A DNA stretch of 64,000 nucleotides, from contig CAVXIQ010000008.1 of NCBI GenBank assembly GCA_963761905.1, forward strand, positions 62,001-126,000, given 5' to 3'. This document shows positions 1 through 8,132 of the stretch, in pieces. The notes beneath the pieces were generated by a model that saw only the letters and a list, made by a program, of their open reading frames with translations, searched no databases and was not told the origin of the DNA. Every line of letters starts with the position of its first letter. Position 1 is the stretch's first letter. The translations under genes were made by a program, and so were the position numbers. The stretch comes from Gaiellasilicea sp963761905. Its GTDB lineage: Bacteria > Actinomycetota > Thermoleophilia > Gaiellales > Gaiellaceae.

Positions 1-893
1 CTCGGCGTGTTCACCTTCCACACGAGCCCGACGCGGCGCATCCCGCGGATCACGAGGCCGCCGATGTCGAGCTCCCAGGGCTTGAGGCCGTGGAACGCCG
101 AGGAGGGGAAGGCGTGGTGGTTGTGGTGCCACGACTCGCCGAACGAGATCCACGAGAGCCACCAGACGTTCCGCGACTCGTCCTTCACCTGGAAGCGGCG
201 CGAGCCGACGAAATGGCACACCGAGTTGACCGACCACGTGATGTGGTGGAGCAGGAAGATCCGGATCAGGCCGCCCCAGAACATCGCCTGGAGCCCGGCG
301 CCGATCGTGCCGCCCCAGATCCAGCCGGCCAGGAACGGCAGCAGGAGCGACGCCGCCACCCAGGCGGGGAACCAGCGCGAGATGAAGACCATCCCGCGGT
401 CGGCGAGCAAGTCCTTGGCGTACTTCGTCCATTCAGCGCGGCCGACGGTGCGGAAGAGCCAGCCGATGTGGGCATGCCAGAGCCCCGCGAGCTTGCCGCG
501 CAAGCCGGGCTCGAAGCCCGCGTGCGGCGAGTGCGGATCGCCTTCCCGGTCGGCGAAGTTGTGGTGCTTGCGGTGGTCGGAGACCCACCGGATCACCGGC
601 CCCTGCACGGCCATCGAGCCGAGCACAGCGAGGCTGTAGCGGATCGACTTGTACGTCTCGTACGACCGGTGCGTGAAGAGCCGGTGGAAGCCGATCGAGA
701 TCCCCAGCGTCGTCAGGGCGTAGCCGACGGCGAAGATCGTCAGGTCCCGCCAGGTCACGTAGCTGCCCCAGAAGAGGAAGATCGACGCGAGGAACGCGGC
801 GAACGGCAGCGTTACGCCGATGAGGTTCGTGATCTTCTGGCCGCGGCTCATCCTCGCCTCCCCGCTCGCGACCTCGGTGGCTGCAACGCTCAC
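1..893 (-). CDS. Acyl-CoA/fatty-acid desaturase, C-terminus cut by window edge
   Basis: Membrane di-iron desaturase that introduces a double bond into acyl chains. The reverse-strand reading frame shows the three histidine boxes of the family in order: HRLFTH, HRKHH and HNHH, separated by hydrophobic membrane stretches (for example after residue 20). The frame is open to base 1, so the C-terminus is missing. I chose the GTG at 893 because a TACTCT hexamer lies 6 bases upstream, the leaderless arrangement common in this window. An in-frame ATG at 851, preceded by GGGGAGG, is a good alternative start. The gene is divergent from the Liv transporter operon. Family assignment is firm; substrate and regiospecificity (probably delta-9) are inferred. 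Confidence 0.9.
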   Translation of the reverse strand, partial: MSVAATEVASGEARMSRGQKITNLIGVTLPFAAFLASIFLFWGSYVTWRDLTIFAVGYALTTLGISIGFHRLFTHRSYETYKSIRYSLAVLGSMAVQGPVIRWVSDHRKHHNFADREGDPHSPHAGFEPGLRGKLAGLWHAHIGWLFRTVGRAEWTKYAKDLLADRGMVFISRWFPAWVAASLLLPFLAGWIWGGTIGAGLQAMFWGGLIRIFLLHHITWSVNSVCHFVGSRRFQVKDESRNVWWLSWISFGESWHHNHHAFPSSAFHGLKPWELDIGGLVIRGMRRVGLVWKVNTP

Positions 894-899
894 CGGAGG

Positions 900-905
900 A
901 GAGTA
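900..905 (-). promoter_or_regulatory. -10-like hexamer TACTCT for the desaturase
   Basis: TACTCT on the reverse strand ends 6 bases before the GTG start at 893, so transcription would begin at or next to the start codon. No clear -35 is visible. Confidence 0.45.
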
Positions 906-958
906 GCGCCAGGTTCGGAGAGACGCCGGGTCTCGTTGCCTGTCCTACTCACGGACCA

Positions 959-964
959 TAAGAT
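959..964 (+). promoter_or_regulatory. -10-like hexamer TAAGAT for the first liv operon
   Basis: TAAGAT lies 10 bases before the livG ATG at 975, in the short divergent intergenic region shared with the desaturase. There is no Shine-Dalgarno sequence in between. Confidence 0.4.
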
Positions 965-974
965 CCGCCGACGC

Positions 975-1745
975 ATGGCCCTCCTCTCGCTGCGGAACGT
1001 CACGCGCCGCTTCGGCGGCATCGTCGCGCTCGACGGAGTCTCCTTCGACGTGGGCGAGGGGCAGATCGTCGGTCTCATCGGCCCGAACGGCGCCGGCAAG
1101 ACGACGGCCTTCAACGTGATCACGCGGCTCTATACCCCGGACGAGGGCGAGGTCGAGTTCGCGGGCGAGAACCTGCTGAAAGCGCCCGTGCACGGGATCG
1201 TCAAGCGCGGGATCGCCCGCACCTTCCAGAATGTGGAGCTCTTCAAGACGATGTCGGCGCTCGAGAACGTGCTCATCGGCGCTCACACGCGCGGTCGCGA
1301 TGCGGAAGAGGAGGCGCTCGAGGAGCTGAACTACGTCGGGCTCGCGTCCGTTGCCCGCCGGCCCGTCGCGGGCCTGCCCTTCGGGACGCTGAAGCGCGTC
1401 GAGCTCGCACGCGCCCTCGTCGCGAAGCCGAAGCTCCTGCTCCTCGACGAACCGGCCGGCGGCTTGAACCACGAAGAGGTCGAGGTGCTCGGCCGCTTCA
1501 TCCAGCAGATCCGCGACGACCGGAAGCTGACGGTGCTCCTCGTCGAGCACCACATGAATCTCGTGATGGGGATCTCGGATCATGTCCACGTGCTCAACTT
1601 CGGGCGCCAGATCGCCGACGGCAGCCCCGCCGAGGTGCGAGCGAACCCGGACGTGATCGAGGCCTACCTCGGCACCGACGACGAGCATGCCCCGAGGAAG
1701 AACGGCGGCGCGCCCGAGCCGGAGGTCGCCGATGGCCCTGCTTGA
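975..1745 (+). CDS. livG: Branched-chain amino-acid ABC transporter ATPase, LivG type
   Basis: Cytoplasmic ATPase subunit of a Liv/HAAT-type importer, 256 residues. Visible are the Walker A GPNGAGKTT (near residue 36), Q-loop region, Walker B LLLLDEP and the H-loop in VEHHM. The ABC signature is degenerate (LPFGTLKRVE instead of LSYG-Q-R), which is within the variation of LivG proteins. The frame extends upstream to base 90, but that part is antisense to the desaturase; ATG 975 begins the conserved domain and follows a -10-like hexamer. The gene overlaps livF by 14 bases, followed by both permeases and a binding protein, so the whole importer is one operon. Substrate (Leu/Ile/Val or another amide/amino acid) is inferred from family. 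Confidence 0.93.
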   Translation: MALLSLRNVTRRFGGIVALDGVSFDVGEGQIVGLIGPNGAGKTTAFNVITRLYTPDEGEVEFAGENLLKAPVHGIVKRGIARTFQNVELFKTMSALENVLIGAHTRGRDAEEEALEELNYVGLASVARRPVAGLPFGTLKRVELARALVAKPKLLLLDEPAGGLNHEEVEVLGRFIQQIRDDRKLTVLLVEHHMNLVMGISDHVHVLNFGRQIADGSPAEVRANPDVIEAYLGTDDEHAPRKNGGAPEPEVADGPA

Positions 1746-2436
1746 GCTGCAGGACGTCGAGGCTCGCTACGGCCAGGTGCGGGCGCTCGAAAGCGTCTCG
1801 CTCGCGGTCGAGGAGGGACAGATCGTGGCGGTCCTCGGCGCGAACGGCGCCGGCAAGACGACGACGCTGCGCGCGATCTCGGGCACGGTGCGGCGAACCG
1901 GCTCGATCTCGTTCGCCGGCAAGAAGCTCGCGCGGCACGGGCCGGAGGCGGTCGCCAAGCTCGGTGTCGCGCACGTCCCCGAGGGCCGCGGCACCTTCGG
2001 CGAGCTCTCGGTCGAGGAGAATCTCCGACTCGGCGCCTACACCCGCCGCGGCTCGCTCGCGGCCGATCTCAAGCGAATGAGCAGCTACTTCCCCTGGCTC
2101 GGGGAGCGAGGCGCCCAGCACGCCGGGACGCTCTCCGGCGGCGAGCAGCAGATGCTTGCGCTCGCGCGGGCGCTGATGAGCCGGCCGAGGCTGCTCCTCC
2201 TCGACGAGCCCTCGCTCGGGCTCGCACCGCTCGTCACCCGTGAGATCTTCCGGATCGTGCGCGAGTTGAACGAGGAGGACGGGCTGACGGTGCTCGTGGT
2301 CGAGCAGAACGCCGCGATCGCGCTGGAGGTCGCGGCCCGCGCCTACGTGCTCGAGGTCGGCAAGGTTGCCGTGTCCGGGACGAGCGAGGAGCTCGCCCGC
2401 GACGAGTCCGTCCGCAAGAGCTACCTGGGCTACTGA
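1732..2436 (+). CDS. livF: Branched-chain amino-acid ABC transporter ATPase, LivF type
   Basis: Second ATPase of the importer, 234 residues. Walker A GANGAGKTT, signature LSGGEQQMLA, Walker B LLLLDEPSLGL and the VVEQN H-loop-like segment (Asn replacing the usual His) match LivF. The chosen ATG overlaps the end of livG by 14 bases, which implies translational coupling. A longer frame starting at 1687 exists, but it would overlap livG further and lacks homology. The C-terminus ends in the KSYLGY motif typical of LivF proteins. Confidence 0.93.
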   Translation: MALLELQDVEARYGQVRALESVSLAVEEGQIVAVLGANGAGKTTTLRAISGTVRRTGSISFAGKKLARHGPEAVAKLGVAHVPEGRGTFGELSVEENLRLGAYTRRGSLAADLKRMSSYFPWLGERGAQHAGTLSGGEQQMLALARALMSRPRLLLLDEPSLGLAPLVTREIFRIVRELNEEDGLTVLVVEQNAAIALEVAARAYVLEVGKVAVSGTSEELARDESVRKSYLGY

Positions 2437-2440
2437 GACT

Positions 2441-3325
2441 GTGGCGGCGTTCTTCCAGCAGGTCGTCGCAGGTCTCGCCGCCGGGTCGATCTACGCGGCG
2501 CTCGCGCTTGCGCTCGTCCTGATCCACCGAGCAACCGGAGTGATCAATTTCGCCCAGGGCGAGATGGCGATGTTCACCACCTACATCGCCTGGACGCTGA
2601 CCGCGAACCACGGCTGGTCGTATTGGCCCGCCTTTATCGCCACCCTGATCTTCGCGTTCGTCCTCGGCCTCGGGATCCAGCGGATCGTGATCCGGCCGGT
2701 CGAGCGCGGTCCGCTCCTGACGACCGTGATCATCACAATCGGGCTCGTCCTCATCTTCAACGGCGCGGCGGGCTGGATCTGGTCGGCGGAGGTGCGCGCG
2801 TTCCCGAGCCCCTTCCCCAACGACACCTGGAACGTCGGCGGCGTCGCGATCTCGGTGCAGGAGCTCGGCACGATCGCGGTCGTCTTCGTGCTCGTCGCCG
2901 CGCTCGCCGCCTTCTTCAGGTTCACGAAGATCGGCCTGGCGTTGCGCGCGTCGGCGCTGAATCCGGAGGCGAGCCGCCTCGTCGGCGTCCGCGTCGGCTG
3001 GATGCTCGGGATCGGCTGGGGGCTTGCGGCGATGCTCGGGGCGGTGGCGGGCATGCTCGCGGCGCCGACGATCTTCCTCGATCCGAACCTGATGCAGGCG
3101 ATCTTGATCTACGCGTTCGCGGCCGCCGTCCTCGGCGGGATCGACTCGCCGATCGGCGCGGTCGCCGGCGGGCTCCTCCTGGGTGTCGGCCTAAACCTGA
3201 TCGAGACCTACGTCGACTTCATCGGCGCTGACCTGGGCCTGCCGGTGGCGCTCCTGATCATCCTCGTGGTGCTGCTCGTCCGACCCGCCGGGCTCTTCGG
3301 CAAGCCGGTCACGAGGCGCGTATGA
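2441..3325 (+). CDS. livH: Branched-chain amino-acid ABC permease, LivH type
   Basis: Inner-membrane permease of 294 residues with about eight hydrophobic segments. The N-terminal stretch AGLAAGSIYAALALALVLI followed by GVINFAQGEM is the LivH hallmark, and a conserved GGIDSPIGAVAGG block lies near the C-terminus. I start it at GTG 2441, four bases after the livF stop; an upstream in-frame start would sit inside livF. The stop overlaps the next ATG by four bases (ATGA), coupling it to livM. It pairs with LivM to form the translocation channel. Confidence 0.92.
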   Translation: MAAFFQQVVAGLAAGSIYAALALALVLIHRATGVINFAQGEMAMFTTYIAWTLTANHGWSYWPAFIATLIFAFVLGLGIQRIVIRPVERGPLLTTVIITIGLVLIFNGAAGWIWSAEVRAFPSPFPNDTWNVGGVAISVQELGTIAVVFVLVAALAAFFRFTKIGLALRASALNPEASRLVGVRVGWMLGIGWGLAAMLGAVAGMLAAPTIFLDPNLMQAILIYAFAAAVLGGIDSPIGAVAGGLLLGVGLNLIETYVDFIGADLGLPVALLIILVVLLVRPAGLFGKPVTRRV

Positions 3326-4458
3326 GCCGGCCGCGTTTCACGAGGCTCGAGCTCGTCCAGATGGCGTTCTTCGTCGTCGCCGCTGCGGTCGTGCTGCTCC
3401 TGCCGCGTCTGATCAGCGACTTCCGGGCGCAGCAATTCGCCTACGTCGGCATCTACTTCATCGCCCTGCTCGGGCTCAACGTCCTCACCGGCTTCACCGG
3501 CCAGATCTCGCTCGGTCACGGCGCCTTCATGCTGATCGGCGGCTACACGACCGCGATCCTGATGTCGAACGAGGAGCCGCCGCTCCAGATCCTCGGCCAC
3601 GCGTTCACCGGCGACCTTCGCGACATCTGGACGATCCCGATCGCCGGCGTCGTCGCCGGTCTCGCGGGCTTTCTCTTCGGCTTCCCGGCGCTTCGCTTGA
3701 CCGGCCTCTACCTCGCGCTCGCCACCTTCGCGATCGCCGTGGCCGCGCCCGCCGTCGTCAAGAAGTACGAGGGGGCGACCGGCGGCGGCGGCGGGATCAA
3801 CCTCTTCGAGCTCGAGACCCGCACCCGCGTGATCGAGACGACCGATCCGGTCACCTTCGAGCCGATCTCGGAGCCGATCAGCATTCTCGGAATCGAGATC
3901 CCCAGCTTCAACGAATGGCTGTACTACCTCTGCTGGACGCTCGCGCTCGTGATGTTCGGGATCGCGTGGGCGCTCCTCCGCGGGCGGACGGGGCGGGCAT
4001 TCAGGGCCGTTCGCGACAGTGAGCTCGCGGCTGCCTCCTCCGGCGTCAACCTCGCGCGCTACAAGACGCTCGCATTCGGGATCAGCGCGTTCTACGCGGG
4101 CGTCGCGGGCTCCCTGCTCGCGATCGCGACGACGTTCGTCAACCCCGACACGTTTCCGGTCACGCTCTCGATCTTCCTCCTGGTGGGTGTCGTGGTGGGC
4201 GGCCTCGGCTCCCTCTGGCCGCTCGTGTTCGGCGCGATCTTCATCCAGTTCCTCCCGCTCTGGGCGCAGCAGCTCAACGGTCCGCTGCCCGATTCGATCG
4301 GGCCGTTCACCGTGCCCGACTTCAAGGCGCCCGGTGCCCCCGCAGTCGTGTACGGCGTGGTGCTGATCCTGATCATGCTGGCCTTCCCCGGCGGAGCCGC
4401 CAGCGTCGTCCGCAGGTTGAGCGCCTATGCAAGCCGGCGCTACCAGCGCGCCCGCTGA
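3322..4458 (+). CDS. livM: Branched-chain amino-acid ABC permease, LivM type
   Basis: Second permease, 378 residues, with multiple membrane spans. The motifs GLNVLTGFTGQISLGHGAF and the cytoplasmic loop GRAFRAVRDSELAAASSG are characteristic of LivM and interact with the ATPases. A loop of about 55 residues rich in Thr/Glu/Ile (residues 160-205) lies between membrane segments. It starts with an ATGA overlap on livH. It is 30-40 residues shorter than E. coli LivM but close to the many actinobacterial homologues. Confidence 0.92.
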   Translation: MSRPRFTRLELVQMAFFVVAAAVVLLLPRLISDFRAQQFAYVGIYFIALLGLNVLTGFTGQISLGHGAFMLIGGYTTAILMSNEEPPLQILGHAFTGDLRDIWTIPIAGVVAGLAGFLFGFPALRLTGLYLALATFAIAVAAPAVVKKYEGATGGGGGINLFELETRTRVIETTDPVTFEPISEPISILGIEIPSFNEWLYYLCWTLALVMFGIAWALLRGRTGRAFRAVRDSELAAASSGVNLARYKTLAFGISAFYAGVAGSLLAIATTFVNPDTFPVTLSIFLLVGVVVGGLGSLWPLVFGAIFIQFLPLWAQQLNGPLPDSIGPFTVPDFKAPGAPAVVYGVVLILIMLAFPGGAASVVRRLSAYASRRYQRAR

Positions 4459-4469
4459 CGCGCTTGCCG

Positions 4470-5666
4470 ATGGGTCGTCCCAGGCTCATCGTCTACCTGA
4501 TTGCGCTCGTCGGGGCGATCGTCACCGGCGCGATCGTCACGGGCGCGACCGCTTCGTCCGGCGCCGATCCCGGGATCACGGCGAGGACGATCCTCCTCGG
4601 CGGCACCGCGCCGCTTTCGGATCCGGCGTCCGCGGCCGTCGCTCGCGGCGCCGATGCGTACTTCAAATACGTGAACGCGCGCGGCGGGGTCGACGGCCGC
4701 TCGATCGCCTTCACGGTCGTCGACGACGGCTCGAGCCCGACTCAGGCTGTCGAGGCGACCCGGCAGCTCGTCGAGGAGGACGGCGTCTTCGCGATCGTCA
4801 ACTCGCTCGGCACAGAGGCGAATCTCGCGACGCGGGGCTATCTGAACGGGTTGAAGGTGCCGCAGCTCTTCGTCGGCTCCGGAGCGAGCACGTTCGGGCG
4901 CGAGCACAGGCGCTATCCGGCAACGATCGGCTTTCGGCCGACCTACCGGGCCGAGGGAAGGGTCTACGGTGCCTATCTCGCCCGCACGAAGCCTCGCGCC
5001 CGGGTCGCCGTCCTCTTCCAGAACGACACGTACGGCAGGGAGCTGCTGGCGGGATTGCGCGAGGGGATCGGCCGCTCCACGGTGAGGGTCGTCGTTGCGG
5101 AGGGGTACGCGCCGGCATCGGCCGAGGTGCAGGCGCAGCTCGGGCGGCTGAACACGGGTGGCGCCGACACCCTGGCGCTGTTCTCGAGCCCGGGCATCGC
5201 GCGCGTCGCGGCTGGATTCGCGGCCCGCCCCGGCTGGCGGCCGCTCCTCCTCGTGAGCGCCGACGCGAGCGACTCGGCCCCGATCGAAGGCGCGATCTCG
5301 ATCGCGTATCTCAAGGATCCACGCGAGGCTGCGTGGCGCGCCGATCCGGCACTGAGGGTCTATCGCGCGATCCTGGCGAGATACGCACGGGGCGCCAACC
5401 CAGGCGAGCTCGGCCACGTTCGAGGGATGGCGGTCGCCTACGAGACCGTGCGGCTGCTGAAGGCCGTCGGCGCGACTCCGACGCGTGCCGCCGTCGTGAC
5501 GCAGCTCGCGAGGCTGCGCGACGCCTCCAACCCGTTTCTCCTGCCCGGGATCGTCGTCCGGACGAGCGCGACAGAGCGCTTTCCGGTCGAGCAGGCACAG
5601 CTCCGGCGCCACACGAGAGGCTCGTGGAAGCGCTTCGGCGGGCTCTGGAACCTTTCCGCGGGCTGA
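4470..5666 (+). CDS. Periplasmic-type amino-acid binding protein, LivK-like
   Basis: Substrate-binding protein (type I periplasmic fold, ABC_PBP LivK family) of the first importer, about 398 residues. It has an N-terminal hydrophobic segment (residues 5-27) that looks like a Sec signal or membrane anchor with no lipobox cysteine, unlike the second importer's binding protein. The motif GGTAPLSDPASAAVARGADAYF and the later RVAVLFQNDTYG match ligand-binding lobes of the family. I use ATG 4470; a TTG at 4464 is an alternative. No Shine-Dalgarno is obvious, and coupling to livM (stop at 4458) is likely. The ligand cannot be read from the sequence. Confidence 0.85.
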   Translation: MGRPRLIVYLIALVGAIVTGAIVTGATASSGADPGITARTILLGGTAPLSDPASAAVARGADAYFKYVNARGGVDGRSIAFTVVDDGSSPTQAVEATRQLVEEDGVFAIVNSLGTEANLATRGYLNGLKVPQLFVGSGASTFGREHRRYPATIGFRPTYRAEGRVYGAYLARTKPRARVAVLFQNDTYGRELLAGLREGIGRSTVRVVVAEGYAPASAEVQAQLGRLNTGGADTLALFSSPGIARVAAGFAARPGWRPLLLVSADASDSAPIEGAISIAYLKDPREAAWRADPALRVYRAILARYARGANPGELGHVRGMAVAYETVRLLKAVGATPTRAAVVTQLARLRDASNPFLLPGIVVRTSATERFPVEQAQLRRHTRGSWKRFGGLWNLSAG

Positions 5667-5710
5667 GCGCGACGGCAGCCACACACAACGTCCGGGCTCG
5701 ATCCGGAACG

Positions 5711-5716
5711 TAAGCT
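5711..5716 (+). promoter_or_regulatory. -10-like hexamer TAAGCT before fbiC
   Basis: TAAGCT ends 7 bases before the fbiC ATG at 5724. There is no Shine-Dalgarno sequence in the gap, which suggests a leaderless transcript. Confidence 0.5.
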
Positions 5717-5723
5717 GACGCCG

Positions 5724-8096
5724 ATGGAGCACGCCGACCTGCTCGACGCGCCGCCGGCCGAACTGCTCGCCGCGGCCCGCGAGCGCCGGCGCGGCGGCGG
5801 CCTCGTCACCTACTCGCCGAAGGTCTTCATTCCGCTCACGACGCTGTGCCGCGACGTCTGCGGCTACTGCACCTTCGCTCGTCCGCCGCGGCGAGGCGAG
5901 CGGGCGTATCTGAGCGAGGACGAGGTGCTTGCGATCGCCCGGGCCGGCGCCGCGGCCGGCTGCACGGAGGCGCTGTTCACGCTCGGCGACAAGCCGGAGC
6001 TCCGCTACAAGGTCGCGCGCGAGGAGCTCGCCGAGCTCGGGTGCACGACGACGATCGAGTACCTGGCCCGCGTCGCGAAGCTCGTGCTGGAAGAGACCGG
6101 CCTCCTCCCGCACCTGAACCCCGGCGTCATGACCCGCGCCGAGCTCGAGCTCCTGCGCCCGGTCTCCGCCTCGATGGGGGTCATGCTCGAGACGACCGCC
6201 GACCGACTCGCGGAGCGGGGTGGACCACACTGGGCTTCCCCCGACAAGATGCCCGCCCGCCGGGTCGAGACGATCGAGCTCGCGGGCGAGCTTCGGATCC
6301 CCTTCACGAGCGGGATCCTGATCGGGATCGGCGAGACGCGAGCCGAGAGGCTCGAGGCGCTCGAGGCGCTCGCCGTGCTCCACCGCCGTCACGGCCACCT
6401 CCAGGAGGTGATCGTCCAGAACTTCCGCGCGAAGCCGGGCACGCGCATGGCGGATCACGCCGAGCCGTCGCTCGACGACCACCTCTGGACGATCGCCGCG
6501 GCGCGGCTGCTCCTGCCTTCGGACGTCTCGGTGCAGGCGCCGCCGAACCTCGCCTTCGACGACTTTCCGCGCCTCCTCGATGCCGGCATCGACGACTGGG
6601 GCGGCGTCTCGCCGGTGACGATCGACCACGTGAATCCGGAGGCGCCGTGGCCGGAGCGCGAGCGGCTCGCCGAGGCGACGCGCTCGCGGGGGCTCGAGCT
6701 GGCGCCGCGACTGCCGGTCTACCCGGCCTTTCTCGGCGGCGAATGGCTGGCTCCGAAGGTCTTGACGCAGGCACTCCGGAGCTCCGACTCGCTCCAGCTT
6801 GCGCGCGAGGACGGCTGGCATCCCGGCGAGCGCGGCGACGTGCCGTTCACCGTCTCGCGCGATCCGCTCCCCCTCCCGGCGAGCGACGAGCTGGGGGAGG
6901 ACGAGCTCGTCCGGCTCTTCCGCGCGCGCGGCGAGGAGCGACAGCGCGTGTTCGCCGCGGCCGACCGGCTCCGCCGCGAGGTCTGCGGCGACGAGGTCAC
7001 CTACGTCGTCACCCGGAACATCCAGTACACGAACGTCTGCTATTTCCGCTGCGGCTTCTGCGCCTTCTCGAAGGGGAAGCTCGCGGCCAACCTGCGCGGG
7101 GCGCCGTACCTCGTGCCGCTCGAGGAGATCGTCCGCCGCGCGCGCGAGGCCTGGGACCGCGGCGCGACCGAGGTCTGCCTCCAGGGTGGGATCCACCCCG
7201 CCTTCACCGGCGACTACTACGCCGACGTCGTCGCCGCGATCCGAGCCGAGCTCCCGGATCTGCACATCCACGCGTTCTCCGCGCTCGAGATCTGGCAGGG
7301 CGCGACGACGCTCGGCGTGCCGGTCGAGGACTATCTCGCGCGGCTCCGCGCGCTCGGCCTCGGCTCGCTCCCCGGCACGGCCGCCGAGATCCTCGACGAC
7401 GAGGTTCGCGCGCTGATCTGCCCCGACAAGGTCTCGACGGAGCAGTGGCTCGACGTGCACGCGGCGGCGCACAGGGTCGGCCTCCGCTCGAACGTGACGA
7501 TCATGTTCGGGCACGTCGAGTCGCCGAGGCACTGGGCCCGGCACCTGCTCCGAGCGCGCGCCCAGCAGCAGGCGACGGGCGGATTCACCGAGCTCGTGCC
7601 GCTGCCGTTCGTCCACATGGAGGCGCCGATCTGGCTGAAGGGGCGAGCGCGCTCGGGGCCGACGTTCGGCGAGACGCTGCTCCTCCACGCCGTCGCCCGG
7701 CTCGCGCTGCATCCGCACATCACGAACATCCAGGCCTCGTGGGTGAAGCTCGGGCCGGCCGGTGTCGCAGCCGCGCTCGCCGCCGGGGTCAACGACCTCG
7801 GCGGCACGCTGATGAACGAATCGATCTCCCGCTCGGCCGGCTCCGAGCACGGTCAGGAAATGGCTCCAGAGGCGATGGAGGCGCTGATCCGGGCGAGCGG
7901 CCGGACACCGCGCCAGCGCACGACGCTCTACGGCGAGGTCACCGCCGAACGGCGGGCGGCATCCTTCGGAGCCGCTCCGCTCGCGGAGCCGGTCAACCCG
8001 CACGTCCGCGAGGCCCGGCTCCAGGCCCCGCCGAAGCTGGCGCGGCCCGGCTTCCTGGCATCCGGGTTGTTGGCATCCGGGCCAATCCCGCGCTAG
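5724..8096 (+). CDS. fbiC: FO synthase, fused CofG-CofH (coenzyme F420 biosynthesis)
   Basis: Bifunctional radical-SAM enzyme of 790 residues that makes the deazaflavin chromophore FO of coenzyme F420 from tyrosine and a ribityl-uracil precursor. Two radical-SAM cores are visible. The N-terminal CofG half has CRDVCGYC at about residue 43; the C-terminal CofH half has CYFRCGFC at about residue 437. Both give the CxxxCxxC cluster ligands. Fusion of the halves is the actinobacterial form (in mycobacteria about 850 residues). No other F420 genes are in the window. The last codons contain a small direct repeat (GGCATCCGGG twice, 5 bases apart), encoding LASGLLASG. The gene appears monocistronic. 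Confidence 0.95.
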   Translation: MEHADLLDAPPAELLAAARERRRGGGLVTYSPKVFIPLTTLCRDVCGYCTFARPPRRGERAYLSEDEVLAIARAGAAAGCTEALFTLGDKPELRYKVAREELAELGCTTTIEYLARVAKLVLEETGLLPHLNPGVMTRAELELLRPVSASMGVMLETTADRLAERGGPHWASPDKMPARRVETIELAGELRIPFTSGILIGIGETRAERLEALEALAVLHRRHGHLQEVIVQNFRAKPGTRMADHAEPSLDDHLWTIAAARLLLPSDVSVQAPPNLAFDDFPRLLDAGIDDWGGVSPVTIDHVNPEAPWPERERLAEATRSRGLELAPRLPVYPAFLGGEWLAPKVLTQALRSSDSLQLAREDGWHPGERGDVPFTVSRDPLPLPASDELGEDELVRLFRARGEERQRVFAAADRLRREVCGDEVTYVVTRNIQYTNVCYFRCGFCAFSKGKLAANLRGAPYLVPLEEIVRRAREAWDRGATEVCLQGGIHPAFTGDYYADVVAAIRAELPDLHIHAFSALEIWQGATTLGVPVEDYLARLRALGLGSLPGTAAEILDDEVRALICPDKVSTEQWLDVHAAAHRVGLRSNVTIMFGHVESPRHWARHLLRARAQQQATGGFTELVPLPFVHMEAPIWLKGRARSGPTFGETLLLHAVARLALHPHITNIQASWVKLGPAGVAAALAAGVNDLGGTLMNESISRSAGSEHGQEMAPEAMEALIRASGRTPRQRTTLYGEVTAERRAASFGAAPLAEPVNPHVREARLQAPPKLARPGFLASGLLASGPIPR

Positions 8097-8132
8097 GCTG
8101 CGCGTCCGATCAGTCCTAGGGGAGTGGAGAAC